This document shows positions 27,556 to 34,913 of a stretch of 64,000 nt of DNA, in pieces. Numbering within the stretch: the first letter of the stretch is position 1; each line of letters begins with the position of its first letter. Source of the stretch: Proteobacteria bacterium ST_bin11 (GTDB lineage Bacteria > Pseudomonadota > Gammaproteobacteria > Methylococcales > Methylomonadaceae); assembly GCA_002083615.1 (NCBI GenBank), contig MSXO01000035.1, positions 1-64,000 on the forward strand, given 5' to 3'. The notes under the pieces are model-generated. The model saw nothing but the letters and a program-made list of their open reading frames with translations. It searched no databases and was not told where the DNA came from. The position numbers and the translations under genes are program-made.

Positions 27556-27733
27556 GGTTTTACTTGAGCAGTTTTTAGACATGCTCAGCAATAGCGGGTT
27601 GGGTTTTTTATAGCTATGCCTGCTGCAAGCGTTGACAGGCGATGTTGGCTCATGGGTATCGGTACAGGAAGTGTAGTTTGGGTTGAAAAGTTTTCAAACG
27701 GATAGAGTTAGCTGACTGGTTGTTTATTTATCG

Positions 27734-27793
27734 TTCCTTGTATTTACCTAGTTTATGTTTGCTAATTGTGCAAATAAACTGGTAACCAAGGAA
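27734..27793. repeat. 60-base imperfect inverted repeat
   Basis: TTCCTTG at 27734-27740 and CAAGGAA at 27787-27793 form the ends. Inside, TTACCTAGTTTATGTTTGC pairs with GCAAATAAACTGGTAA with two bulges around a short loop near TAATTGT. It is AT-rich and could extrude as a cruciform or fold in RNA; its function is unknown. Confidence 0.55.
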
Positions 27794-27836
27794 TGTTCTG
27801 GTTGATTATTCACAGTAAAATCCCGCGAATAAGGTA

Positions 27837-28063
27837 CCTGATTACTTATGAGTTTCAGCCGTATGGAAGACCCTTCAAATAACCGTCATACCGGCATACC
27901 CTCTGGGGCACAAGTGGATTGCCGGTATCCAGCGTACACGGATGTAACGGGCCAATTGTGAGCGGAGTGATTCCCGGCTCGCATCCATGCCGGGGCGACG
28001 CGACCTTTAGAACTCATAGGATCACACGATTTCAGAGTCGGCTGAAGCTTATACGTAATCAGG
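27837..28063. mobile_element. MITE-like element with 24-bp terminal inverted repeats
   Basis: The left end (27837-27860) and right end (28040-28063) are inverted repeats; over 23 bases (27838-27860 against the complement of 28040-28062), 20 match. AAGGTA directly precedes the left end (27831-27836) and recurs at 28066-28071, a possible but slightly offset target duplication. The interior is GC-richer and contains nested palindromic blocks (GTCATACCGGCAT, ATTGCCGGTATCCA, CATGCCGGGGCGAC) like common dispersed intergenic repeats. There is no transposase, so it would be non-autonomous. Confidence 0.6.
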
Positions 28064-28125
28064 AAAAGGTAAGAAGCTGAGCAAATCATTACTGATCCGG
28101 CCTTTTGAAGTATTAATATCTATTC

Positions 28126-28175
28126 GTCTTCAGCTTGTCGAAAGGCTGCCTGCGCTGCGACAAGTTCAGCAAGAC
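28126..28175. repeat. Inverted repeat of dispersed-repeat type
   Basis: GTCTTCAGCTTGTCG at 28126-28140 is an imperfect complement of CGACAAGTTCAGCAAGAC at 28158-28175. The CTTGTCG/CGACAAG core is perfect. Sequences of the form TTCGACAAGCTCAG are common dispersed palindromes in proteobacterial intergenic DNA. Confidence 0.5.
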
Positions 28176-28253
28176 CCACTAAAACATCTGAGGATCAGAT
28201 CATAGACTTACTTACTTTTTGCTAATTGGTCTCATTGAACTGCTAACGACGCC

Positions 28254-28640
28254 ATGGATAACACACTTGAGCTGTTAAAATCCGCACTACAAAACATGCC
28301 TGATCTAGAATTAGCCGTCTTGGTTGGTAGTCGTGCTACAGACACAGCCAGAGACCAAAGCGACTGGGATATTGCCATACGCTGGCAAAAACAACTGGAT
28401 GCTTTAGCTCGTCTTGAACAGTCAGAGCGCTTGAAGCAGAAGATTACCGCCTGTTCCGGCATTCATCCAGATCGGATCGATTTGATAGACATGACGGCGG
28501 CCAGATTGGCTATGCGAGCATTGATTGCCGAAGAAGGGTTAATTTTAAAGGTCGACGACACACTGGCATGGTTTCATTACCTTAGTCAAACATGGGCGGA
28601 ACTAGAGGACTACTACTGGCGGAAACAACATGCGGCTTGA
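28254..28640 (+). CDS. mntA: MntA-type nucleotidyltransferase antitoxin
   Basis: A 128-residue minimal nucleotidyltransferase. The GSx10DxD motif is intact: Gly25-Ser26 and Asp37-Trp-Asp39 in VGSRATDTARDQSDWDIAI. In HEPN/MNT modules this protein neutralises HepT by adding AMP to a tyrosine near its active site. It overlaps the hepT gene by 11 bases. The pair lies in the accessory gap between the two halves of the glycan locus. Confidence 0.87.
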   Translation: MDNTLELLKSALQNMPDLELAVLVGSRATDTARDQSDWDIAIRWQKQLDALARLEQSERLKQKITACSGIHPDRIDLIDMTAARLAMRALIAEEGLILKVDDTLAWFHYLSQTWAELEDYYWRKQHAA

Positions 28641-29055
28641 TCTTTACCAGTCTGAATGCGAGAGAATCGCCAGCGAGCAAATGGCATTACTGACCGAAGC
28701 CAAGCAGCGCATTCTGTCGGATAAACCGCTGAGTCGGCTTGAGCAAAGTGGCGTTTTACACGCCCTGCAAGTACTTATCGAAAACGCGATAGGCAAGGCA
28801 AAACACACGCTCAAATTGTCTGGCGAAACCGTGCCAGTATCGGCTTACGATACATTTGCCGCACTTGGACGTCGGGGAGATATCGATGCCCATGTCTTGC
28901 AACAGTGGAATTCGGTGATAGGTATACGCAATCGTATTGTGCATGACTACATGAACATTGATATGAATCTAATCAATCAACTTATCATCAATGATCGCCA
29001 GTTGTTTGTTGCTGAGTTTTTAAGTAAACCATTTACGGTGGAAGGCCAATCTTAA
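28630..29055 (+). CDS. hepT: HepT-type HEPN toxin (ribonuclease)
   Basis: A 141-residue helical HEPN protein with the Rx4HxY signature complete: Arg100, His105 and Tyr107 in RNRIVHDY. Known HepT toxins cleave RNA and are modified at the Tyr by MntA. ATG 28630 overlaps the mntA frame; GGCGGAAA lies just upstream. No frameshift or lost residue is seen, so the module is predicted to be active. Confidence 0.88.
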   Translation: MRLDLYQSECERIASEQMALLTEAKQRILSDKPLSRLEQSGVLHALQVLIENAIGKAKHTLKLSGETVPVSAYDTFAALGRRGDIDAHVLQQWNSVIGIRNRIVHDYMNIDMNLINQLIINDRQLFVAEFLSKPFTVEGQS

Positions 29056-29330
29056 AAGTTAAAAAGACCTTGACGCGTAATCAATGCTCGACATTTGTCC
29101 CTGTTGTGAAGTGTCGATGGTCAAAGAATGATATCGAGGTTTTTGTTGGGGCTGTAGTTAGGTTACCATGCCCGCTTTTTTGGCATCGGCGAAAATCAAT
29201 CTCTATTTAGTGGGATGATCAAAAATTAAAAACCTTCTTATTTTCGCGACGCCCGGTACAGGGCGAGAGGAAGAGTTTTAGTGGTTGCCGTATAAATCTG
29301 CTGGCAGTCCCAACCCATATAATCACCAAA
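29056..29330. other. Intergenic region before the CDP-sugar operon
   Basis: No gene is seen. A short stem CGCCC-GGTACA-GGGCG lies near 29250, and an ATGCC/GGCAT stem with a T6 loop lies near 29170. This gap should contain the promoter of the rfbF operon; no clear boxes or JUMPstart-like sequence were recognised. Confidence 0.4.
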
Positions 29331-30095
29331 ATGAAAACAGTCATCCTAGCCGGCGGGTTCGGCACGCGTATCAGCGAAGAGTCACATCTAAAACCCAAAC
29401 CGATGATCGAAATTGGCGGTAAGCCAATTTTGTGGCACCTGATGAAGATTTACTCGCGCTATGGCATCAACGACTTCATCATTTGCCTGGGTTACAAGGG
29501 TTATGTCATCAAGGAATACTTTGCCAACTACTTTTTGCACATGTCCGATGTAACGTTCGACATGGAGCATAATCGCATGGAAGTGCATGAAAAAAATGCG
29601 GAGCCATGGCGGGTGACACTTATCGATACCGGACACGATACTCTGACGGGCGGCAGGCTGCTTCGGGTGAAAGACTACATTGGTGACGAAACCTTTTGCT
29701 TTACCTATGGCGACGGTTTGGCCGACGTCAATATCGATAACTTAATTCAATTCCATCGATCGCAAGGCAAAGCCGCAACGCTGACGGCGATTCAACCGCC
29801 TGGTCGCTATGGTGCCCTAAATATTGCAGGAGCTGCGGTTCTTGATTTCCAGGAAAAGCCGGCTGGCGACGGAGCCTGGGTTAACGGTGGATTTTTCGTG
29901 CTGGAGCCGTCGGTGTTGGACTATATAAAGGGTGACCAGATCAGTTGGGAGTCGCAACCCTTGCAACGCTTGGCTACCGAAAATCAACTGGCGGCCTATC
30001 AACACAAGGGTTTCTGGCAGGCGATGGACACCATGCGCGATAAGAATCATCTTGAGGAACTGTGGAGCCTTAATCCGCCCTGGAAGGTGTGGTAA
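29331..30095 (+). CDS. rfbF: Glucose-1-phosphate cytidylyltransferase
   Basis: This enzyme makes CDP-glucose from CTP and glucose-1-phosphate, the entry to CDP-3,6-dideoxyhexoses. The 254-residue protein has the nucleotidyltransferase start LAGGFGTRISEES, KPKPMIEIGGKPILWH and CFTYGDGLADV, with the normal family length (about 257). It overlaps the rfbG start (TAATG). It is the first gene of a complete rfbF-G-H-S-E set. Confidence 0.95.
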   Translation: MKTVILAGGFGTRISEESHLKPKPMIEIGGKPILWHLMKIYSRYGINDFIICLGYKGYVIKEYFANYFLHMSDVTFDMEHNRMEVHEKNAEPWRVTLIDTGHDTLTGGRLLRVKDYIGDETFCFTYGDGLADVNIDNLIQFHRSQGKAATLTAIQPPGRYGALNIAGAAVLDFQEKPAGDGAWVNGGFFVLEPSVLDYIKGDQISWESQPLQRLATENQLAAYQHKGFWQAMDTMRDKNHLEELWSLNPPWKVW

Positions 30096-31171
30096 TGAAC
30101 GCGCAATTTTGGCAAGGCAAGCGCGTCTTGCTAACGGGTCACACCGGCTTTAAAGGTAGTTGGTTGTCGCTTTGGTTACAGTCTAAACAAGCTGATGTCG
30201 TCGGCTATGCGCTTGCGCCGCCGACTAAGCCAAGTTTGTTCGAAGTCGCTGCAGTTGAAAACGGTATGACCAGCATCATCGGAGATATTCGCGATTTGCA
30301 AAAGTTGCAATCTGTGTTTGACAAGTATCAGCCCGAGATAGTGATTCACATGGCGGCGCAGCCATTGGTGCGTTACTCCTACAGCGAACCGGTTGAGACT
30401 TACTCAACCAACGTGATGGGTACGGTCAATTTGCTTGAAGCGGTACGTCATAGCTCAAGCGTCAAAGCAGTGGTCAACGTGACCAGCGATAAATGCTATG
30501 AAAATCGCGAATGGGTCTGGGGTTATCGCGAGAACGAGGCGATGGGCGGCTACGCCCCCTACAGCAACAGCAAGGGATGCGCGGAATTGGTGACAGCTGC
30601 TTACCGCAATTCCTATTTTCATCCAGATAAGTATTCCGATCATGGCGTAGCACTGGCGTCTGCCCGAGCCGGCAATGTGATCGGCGGTGGCGATTGGGCG
30701 GAAGACCGGTTGATTCCGGACATCATACGGTCGATTAGTCTAGGTCAGCCAGTCAATATTCGTAATCCTCACGCCATTCGTCCCTGGCAGCACGTGTTGG
30801 AGCCGCTATCCGGCTATTTGTTACTGGCAGAAAAATTGTATGAAGCTGGGTCAAACTACTCAGAGGCCTGGAATTTTGGGCCGAACGAAGACGATGCCAA
30901 GCCGGTGCAATGGATTGTAGAAAAATTAACCGGCGCTTGGGGTGAGGGTGCCAGTTGGGTCGTCGATGGCGGCGATCACCCACATGAGGCGCATTATCTA
31001 AAGCTGGATTGTGCAAAAGCCAAGGCAAGGTTAGGTTGGCAGCCGCGCTGGTCTTTACCGCAAACGTTGGAAAAAATCGTCGAATGGCATAAGGTCTATG
31101 ACAAAATACCGGATGTGCGTGAAGCAACATTAAGGCAGATAGCAGCCTATCAAGCTGAAAAAGAGGATTAA
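30095..31171 (+). CDS. rfbG: CDP-glucose 4,6-dehydratase
   Basis: It converts CDP-glucose to CDP-4-keto-6-deoxyglucose. The 358-residue extended SDR has GHTGFKGSWLSLWL as NAD-binding loop, the catalytic YAPYSNSKGCAEL (YxxxK) and RAGNVIGGGDW, all typical of RfbG. ATG 30095 overlaps the rfbF stop and follows GGAAGGTG; GTG 30089 is an alternative. In other organisms rfbH follows directly; here an antitoxin-like gene and a toxin domain intervene. Confidence 0.95.
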   Translation: MNAQFWQGKRVLLTGHTGFKGSWLSLWLQSKQADVVGYALAPPTKPSLFEVAAVENGMTSIIGDIRDLQKLQSVFDKYQPEIVIHMAAQPLVRYSYSEPVETYSTNVMGTVNLLEAVRHSSSVKAVVNVTSDKCYENREWVWGYRENEAMGGYAPYSNSKGCAELVTAAYRNSYFHPDKYSDHGVALASARAGNVIGGGDWAEDRLIPDIIRSISLGQPVNIRNPHAIRPWQHVLEPLSGYLLLAEKLYEAGSNYSEAWNFGPNEDDAKPVQWIVEKLTGAWGEGASWVVDGGDHPHEAHYLKLDCAKAKARLGWQPRWSLPQTLEKIVEWHKVYDKIPDVREATLRQIAAYQAEKED

Positions 31172-31174
31172 GCC

Positions 31175-31429
31175 ATGCAAGCAATAAAGGCAATTTATAA
31201 GGACGGCAATATTCAGCTATTGTCTCCAATGCCGGACATCAATGAAGCGGAGTTGTTTATTATCGTTTTGGATAAAGACAAGCAATCGAATGCTGTGGCG
31301 AGTTCATTTCGCAATACGCCATCCAATTCAGAAGAAGAATTTCAAGCACTAGGCTTGGCAAATTACTTTGATACCGAAGATGACAATAACGTTGATTGGG
31401 AGGAGCTATTTGATGTTAAGCCTAGGTGA
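31175..31429 (+). CDS. Small antitoxin-like protein (DUF104-like N-terminus)
   Basis: An 84-residue acidic protein starting 3 bases after rfbG with AGAGGATT as ribosome site. AIYKDGNIQLLSPMPDINEA resembles the AF2212/DUF104-type antitoxin start (xIYENGVLKPLEPL), and the acidic tail DDNNVDWEELFD fits a toxin-binding segment. It overlaps the toxin-RfbH fusion start by 17 bases, the usual antitoxin-toxin coupling. The antitoxin role is inferred from this position beside a MazF-like domain. Confidence 0.72.
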   Translation: MQAIKAIYKDGNIQLLSPMPDINEAELFIIVLDKDKQSNAVASSFRNTPSNSEEEFQALGLANYFDTEDDNNVDWEELFDVKPR

Positions 31430-33020
31430 TATTGTTCTCCTGGATTTTCCTTACGGTAAGCAGGGGGGGAGTAAAGTTCGCCCCGGCTTGGTGATCGGCT
31501 TTAACCAGCATAACAATTTTGGCGATTTAAACATCGCCTACATAACTTCAGAGCTTGACAGCTATGGGTTTGATCCCGCAGCCGTACAAATTTCCACGAA
31601 CGATTTTTCGGAAGGAACGCTAAAGCGCGACAGCTTGGTTCGCGTTGATAAAGTGATTTCTGTTCAAAGCAGAAAATGTCGCAAAGTGGCTGCAGTTAAT
31701 GCCAAAAAGATGGACGAAATATTACGAAAGGCAACAGCGTTTAATGTTGAAAATTTTGCTGCCCACAAGTTCAATGCTTCTGCATTTGTCTCAGGCGCTA
31801 GCGTCATCCCACCCTCCGGCAAAGTGCTGGGTGCCAGCGAACTAAAAAACATGGTCGATGCGTCCTTGGATGGTTGGTTGACCACCGGACGCTTCAACGA
31901 AGCATTTGAAAAACGTTTTGCCGAATTTGTCGGTGTGCCATATGCATTGACCACCAATTCCGGTTCCTCGGCAAATTTGTTGGCTTTTACTGCATTGACC
32001 TCGCCCAAATTAGGCGAGCGGGCCTTAAAGCCGGGCGATGAAGTCATTACCGTTGCTGCGGGATTTCCGACGACCGTCAATCCTATTTTGCATGCCGGTA
32101 TGGTGCCGGTGTTCGTTGATGTGGACATTCCGACTTACAACATCGATCCGCAAAAAATTGAAGCAGCAGTGTCCGAGCGCACGCGAGCCATCATGATCGC
32201 CCATACCTTGGGAAACCCTTTTGACTTGGATGCGGTAATGGCCGTAGCCAACCAGCATAATTTGTGGGTTATAGAGGACTGCTGCGATGCGCTGGGCTCC
32301 ACCTACAAAGGTCAACATGTGGGACAGTTCGGCCACATTGCTACTTGCAGTTTTTACCCGGCGCATCACATTACGATGGGCGAGGGCGGCATGGTGTTTA
32401 CCAAGGATCGTAAACTGCGCAAAATTATCGAATCCTTTCGTGATTGGGGACGAGATTGCTATTGCGCACCGGGGTGCGACGATACGTGCGGTATGCGTTT
32501 CGGTTGGCAATTGGGTACATTACCGAAAGGTTACGACCACAAATATACCTACTCGCATTTGGGTTACAATCTGAAAATCAGCGACATGCAAGCTGCCTGT
32601 GCGTTGGCACAAATGGATCGTTTGCCTGACTTTATTGCGATACGTAAGCGCAACTTCGAATATCTGAAACAGCTTCTAAAATCCTGTGAGCAGTTTTTAA
32701 TTCTGCCTGAGGCGACGCCAAACAGCGAGCCTTCCTGGTTCGGCTTCCCCATCACCTTACGGGAATCGTCAGGCTTCGCCCGTGTCGATCTACTGAAATA
32801 TCTGGACCAATACAAAATCGGTACCCGCTTGTTGTTTGCCGGAAACCTAACCCGCCAGCCTTATTTTCAAGGCAGAAGCTATCGGGTTAGCGGCGATCTG
32901 AATAATACTGATGAGGTGATGAATAATACCTTATGGATAGGCGTGTATCCGGGTTTGACAGAGGAAATGTTGAGCTTTGTCGTCGAGCGGTTCGAAGCGT
33001 TTTTTGGCGTGAGTCAATAG
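31413..33020 (+). CDS. rfbH: MazF/PemK-like toxin domain fused to CDP-6-deoxy-4-hexulose-3-dehydrase (RfbH)
   Basis: One open frame of 535 residues. Residues 1-99 are MazF/PemK-like: LGDIVLLDFPYG, GSKVRPGLVI (Arg23), IAYITSE (Thr45) and LVRVDKV (Asp79) match the toxin fold and its catalytic region. Residues 100-535 are a full-length RfbH (436 residues if Met100 is its old start). It is a PMP/[2Fe-2S] enzyme with His instead of the PLP lysine: FYPAHHITMGEGG puts that His at 319, equal to 220 in RfbH numbering. The iron-sulfur cysteines lie in CYCAPGCDDTCGMRFGW. ATG 31413 follows GGGAGGAG; the frame has no stop between domains. ATG 31710 (Met100) is in frame and could start RfbH alone, but only a weak AAAAAG precedes it. 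Confidence 0.88.
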   Translation: MLSLGDIVLLDFPYGKQGGSKVRPGLVIGFNQHNNFGDLNIAYITSELDSYGFDPAAVQISTNDFSEGTLKRDSLVRVDKVISVQSRKCRKVAAVNAKKMDEILRKATAFNVENFAAHKFNASAFVSGASVIPPSGKVLGASELKNMVDASLDGWLTTGRFNEAFEKRFAEFVGVPYALTTNSGSSANLLAFTALTSPKLGERALKPGDEVITVAAGFPTTVNPILHAGMVPVFVDVDIPTYNIDPQKIEAAVSERTRAIMIAHTLGNPFDLDAVMAVANQHNLWVIEDCCDALGSTYKGQHVGQFGHIATCSFYPAHHITMGEGGMVFTKDRKLRKIIESFRDWGRDCYCAPGCDDTCGMRFGWQLGTLPKGYDHKYTYSHLGYNLKISDMQAACALAQMDRLPDFIAIRKRNFEYLKQLLKSCEQFLILPEATPNSEPSWFGFPITLRESSGFARVDLLKYLDQYKIGTRLLFAGNLTRQPYFQGRSYRVSGDLNNTDEVMNNTLWIGVYPGLTEEMLSFVVERFEAFFGVSQ

Positions 33021-33021
33021 T

Positions 33022-33891
33022 TTGCGTGTCCTTGTCACTGGAGTGACCGGCTATTTAGGCAGTCACTTAGCTACGGAGTTACTCAAAGAAGGGCATGAGG
33101 TGATCGCCCTGAAACGAAAGCTATCGCCTTTGAATAGGATCCAAGCCATTTTGCCCAAGCTGGTTTTGCACAATTTGGAGGAAACCAATCTAGCTGAGTT
33201 ATTCGCGGGTTTTGAAAAATTCGATGCGGTGATTCATACATCTACATGTTATGGCAGAAACGGCGAGAGTATTAGCCAAATAGCCGAAGCCAACTTGGTG
33301 TTTCCACTGGAAATATTAGAAGCTGCGGCTTTTGGTCATGTGGGCGTATTTATCAACACCGACACGGCATTGGATAAACATCTCAATCCCTATGCATTTT
33401 CCAAAGCGCAATTTTTAGAATGGGGAAAATATTTCTCTGAGCAAGAGAAAATTCGTTTCATCAATTTGCGGCTAGAACATTTTTACGGCGCTGGCGACGA
33501 TAGCTCAAAATTTACCACCCACGTTATCAATAGCTGCTTGGCTAATGTAGCGGAATTAAACCTGACGCTTGGCGAGCAGCGACGCGATTTTATACACATA
33601 GATGATGTGCTATCAGCGTACCTGCTTTTGCTGAACAAACGAGATGCTTTTGTAGACTGGTTTATTGAAATTGCAGTGGGTAGCGGTGTTGCTGTGACTA
33701 TCAGGCAGTTTGTGGAAACTGTGCATAACTTAACTGCATCGACAACCCGCTTGAATTTCGGTGCAATGCCCTACCGGGCTGGGGAATCAATGCTTTCTCA
33801 AGCAAATGTAAGTGCCTTGCAAGCCTTAGGCTGGCATTGCAGTCACGATCTCGTGCAAGGCTTGCAGTTTACGATTAAAGGATCAAATTAA
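33022..33891 (+). CDS. rfbS: CDP-paratose/abequose synthase-like reductase (RfbS/RfbJ family)
   Basis: A 289-residue SDR that should reduce the 4-keto group of CDP-3,6-dideoxy-4-ketohexose. TGVTGYLGSHLA binds NADPH; TCYGRNGES, LRLEHFYGAGDDSSKFTT and QRRDFIHIDDV match the CDP-paratose synthase (RfbS) and CDP-abequose synthase (RfbJ) family. RfbS is preferred because rfbE, which acts on CDP-paratose, follows directly. The start is TTG 33022, right after the rfbH stop. YAFSK supplies the catalytic Tyr and Lys. Confidence 0.85.
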   Translation: MRVLVTGVTGYLGSHLATELLKEGHEVIALKRKLSPLNRIQAILPKLVLHNLEETNLAELFAGFEKFDAVIHTSTCYGRNGESISQIAEANLVFPLEILEAAAFGHVGVFINTDTALDKHLNPYAFSKAQFLEWGKYFSEQEKIRFINLRLEHFYGAGDDSSKFTTHVINSCLANVAELNLTLGEQRRDFIHIDDVLSAYLLLLNKRDAFVDWFIEIAVGSGVAVTIRQFVETVHNLTASTTRLNFGAMPYRAGESMLSQANVSALQALGWHCSHDLVQGLQFTIKGSN

Positions 33892-34913
33892 TGAAACTGC
33901 TGATTTCAGGCGGATGCGGGTTTTTGGGTAGTAATTTAGCTGCCGATGCGCTTTCTCGTGGCGACGAGTTGCTGGTGTTTGATAATCTCTACCGTAACGG
34001 TTCACGCGCGAATTTGTCATGGTTGCAAACTCAGGGAAAATTTCTGTTCGAACACGGCGATATTCGCAATCAGAATGACATTACCCGTGTTATCCAGTCG
34101 TTCAAACCGGATGTCATATTTCATCTAGCTGGACAAGTGGCTATGACCACATCCATTGCCAATCCGCGCATGGATTTCGAGGTAAATGCAATCGGGACAT
34201 TCAATCTGCTGGAAGCTGTTAGACAGTATTCGTCCGATGCGATCGTGGTGTATTCCTCTACCAACAAAGTCTATGGTGATTTGGAGCAGTTTTCTTATAC
34301 AGAGACGCAAACGCGCTATCAATGCAATGAGCACCCCACTGGTTTCAGTGAAAATATTCCGCTGGAATTTCATTCGCCCTATGGTTGTTCCAAAGGAGCC
34401 GCTGATCAATATATGCTTGATTACGCGCGAATATTCGGACTTAAGACTGTGGTTTTTCGTCACTCCTCAATGTATGGCGGCAGACAGTTCGCTACATACG
34501 ATCAAGGCTGGGTTGGCTGGTTTTGCCAAAAAGCGGTGGAGTCTGCTAGAGGTTTGAGTATGGATGCTTTCACTATTTCCGGTACCGGCAAACAAGTACG
34601 CGATGTGCTTCATGCTGAAGACATGAAAAGTCTTTATGCCGCGGCAGTACGGAATATCGATAAAGCTAAAGGGCAAGTGTTTAATGTCGGTGGCGGTATA
34701 GAAAACAGCCTGTCTCTGTTGGAACTGTTTGATTTGTTGGAAGCGATCGTTGGCGTTCGGCTTAATTACGAGCAATTGCCTGTGCGGGAAAGCGATCAAC
34801 GCGTGTTTGTGGCTGACATAACCAAAGCCAAACGCCTGCTTGATTGGCAGCCACACGTCACCGCGCCGGCCGGCGTATCAGCAATGGTGAAATGGGTTGA
34901 CCAATCTCAATGA
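33891..34913 (+). CDS. rfbE: CDP-paratose 2-epimerase (CDP-tyvelose synthesis)
   Basis: It converts CDP-paratose to CDP-tyvelose. The 340-residue protein is strongly like Salmonella RfbE: LISGGCGFLGSNLA, HLAGQVAMTTSI, SSTNKVYGDLEQF, HSPYGCSKGAADQYMLDYAR and MYGGRQFATYDQGWVGWFCQ are near-identical blocks by recall. ATG 33891 overlaps the preceding stop. With rfbF, G, H and S it completes the pathway to CDP-tyvelose, which sets the predicted sugar in the glycan. Confidence 0.93.
   Translation: MKLLISGGCGFLGSNLAADALSRGDELLVFDNLYRNGSRANLSWLQTQGKFLFEHGDIRNQNDITRVIQSFKPDVIFHLAGQVAMTTSIANPRMDFEVNAIGTFNLLEAVRQYSSDAIVVYSSTNKVYGDLEQFSYTETQTRYQCNEHPTGFSENIPLEFHSPYGCSKGAADQYMLDYARIFGLKTVVFRHSSMYGGRQFATYDQGWVGWFCQKAVESARGLSMDAFTISGTGKQVRDVLHAEDMKSLYAAAVRNIDKAKGQVFNVGGGIENSLSLLELFDLLEAIVGVRLNYEQLPVRESDQRVFVADITKAKRLLDWQPHVTAPAGVSAMVKWVDQSQ

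Larger units (their letters stand above)
27500..28253. other. Repeat-rich intergenic region
   Basis: No gene is supported in these 754 bases. They hold a hairpin (27531-27555), a 60-base imperfect inverted repeat (27734-27793), a MITE-like element with terminal inverted repeats (27837-28063) and a further inverted repeat (28126-28175). This marks the stretch as an insertion-prone zone between the two halves of the glycan locus. Confidence 0.7.
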
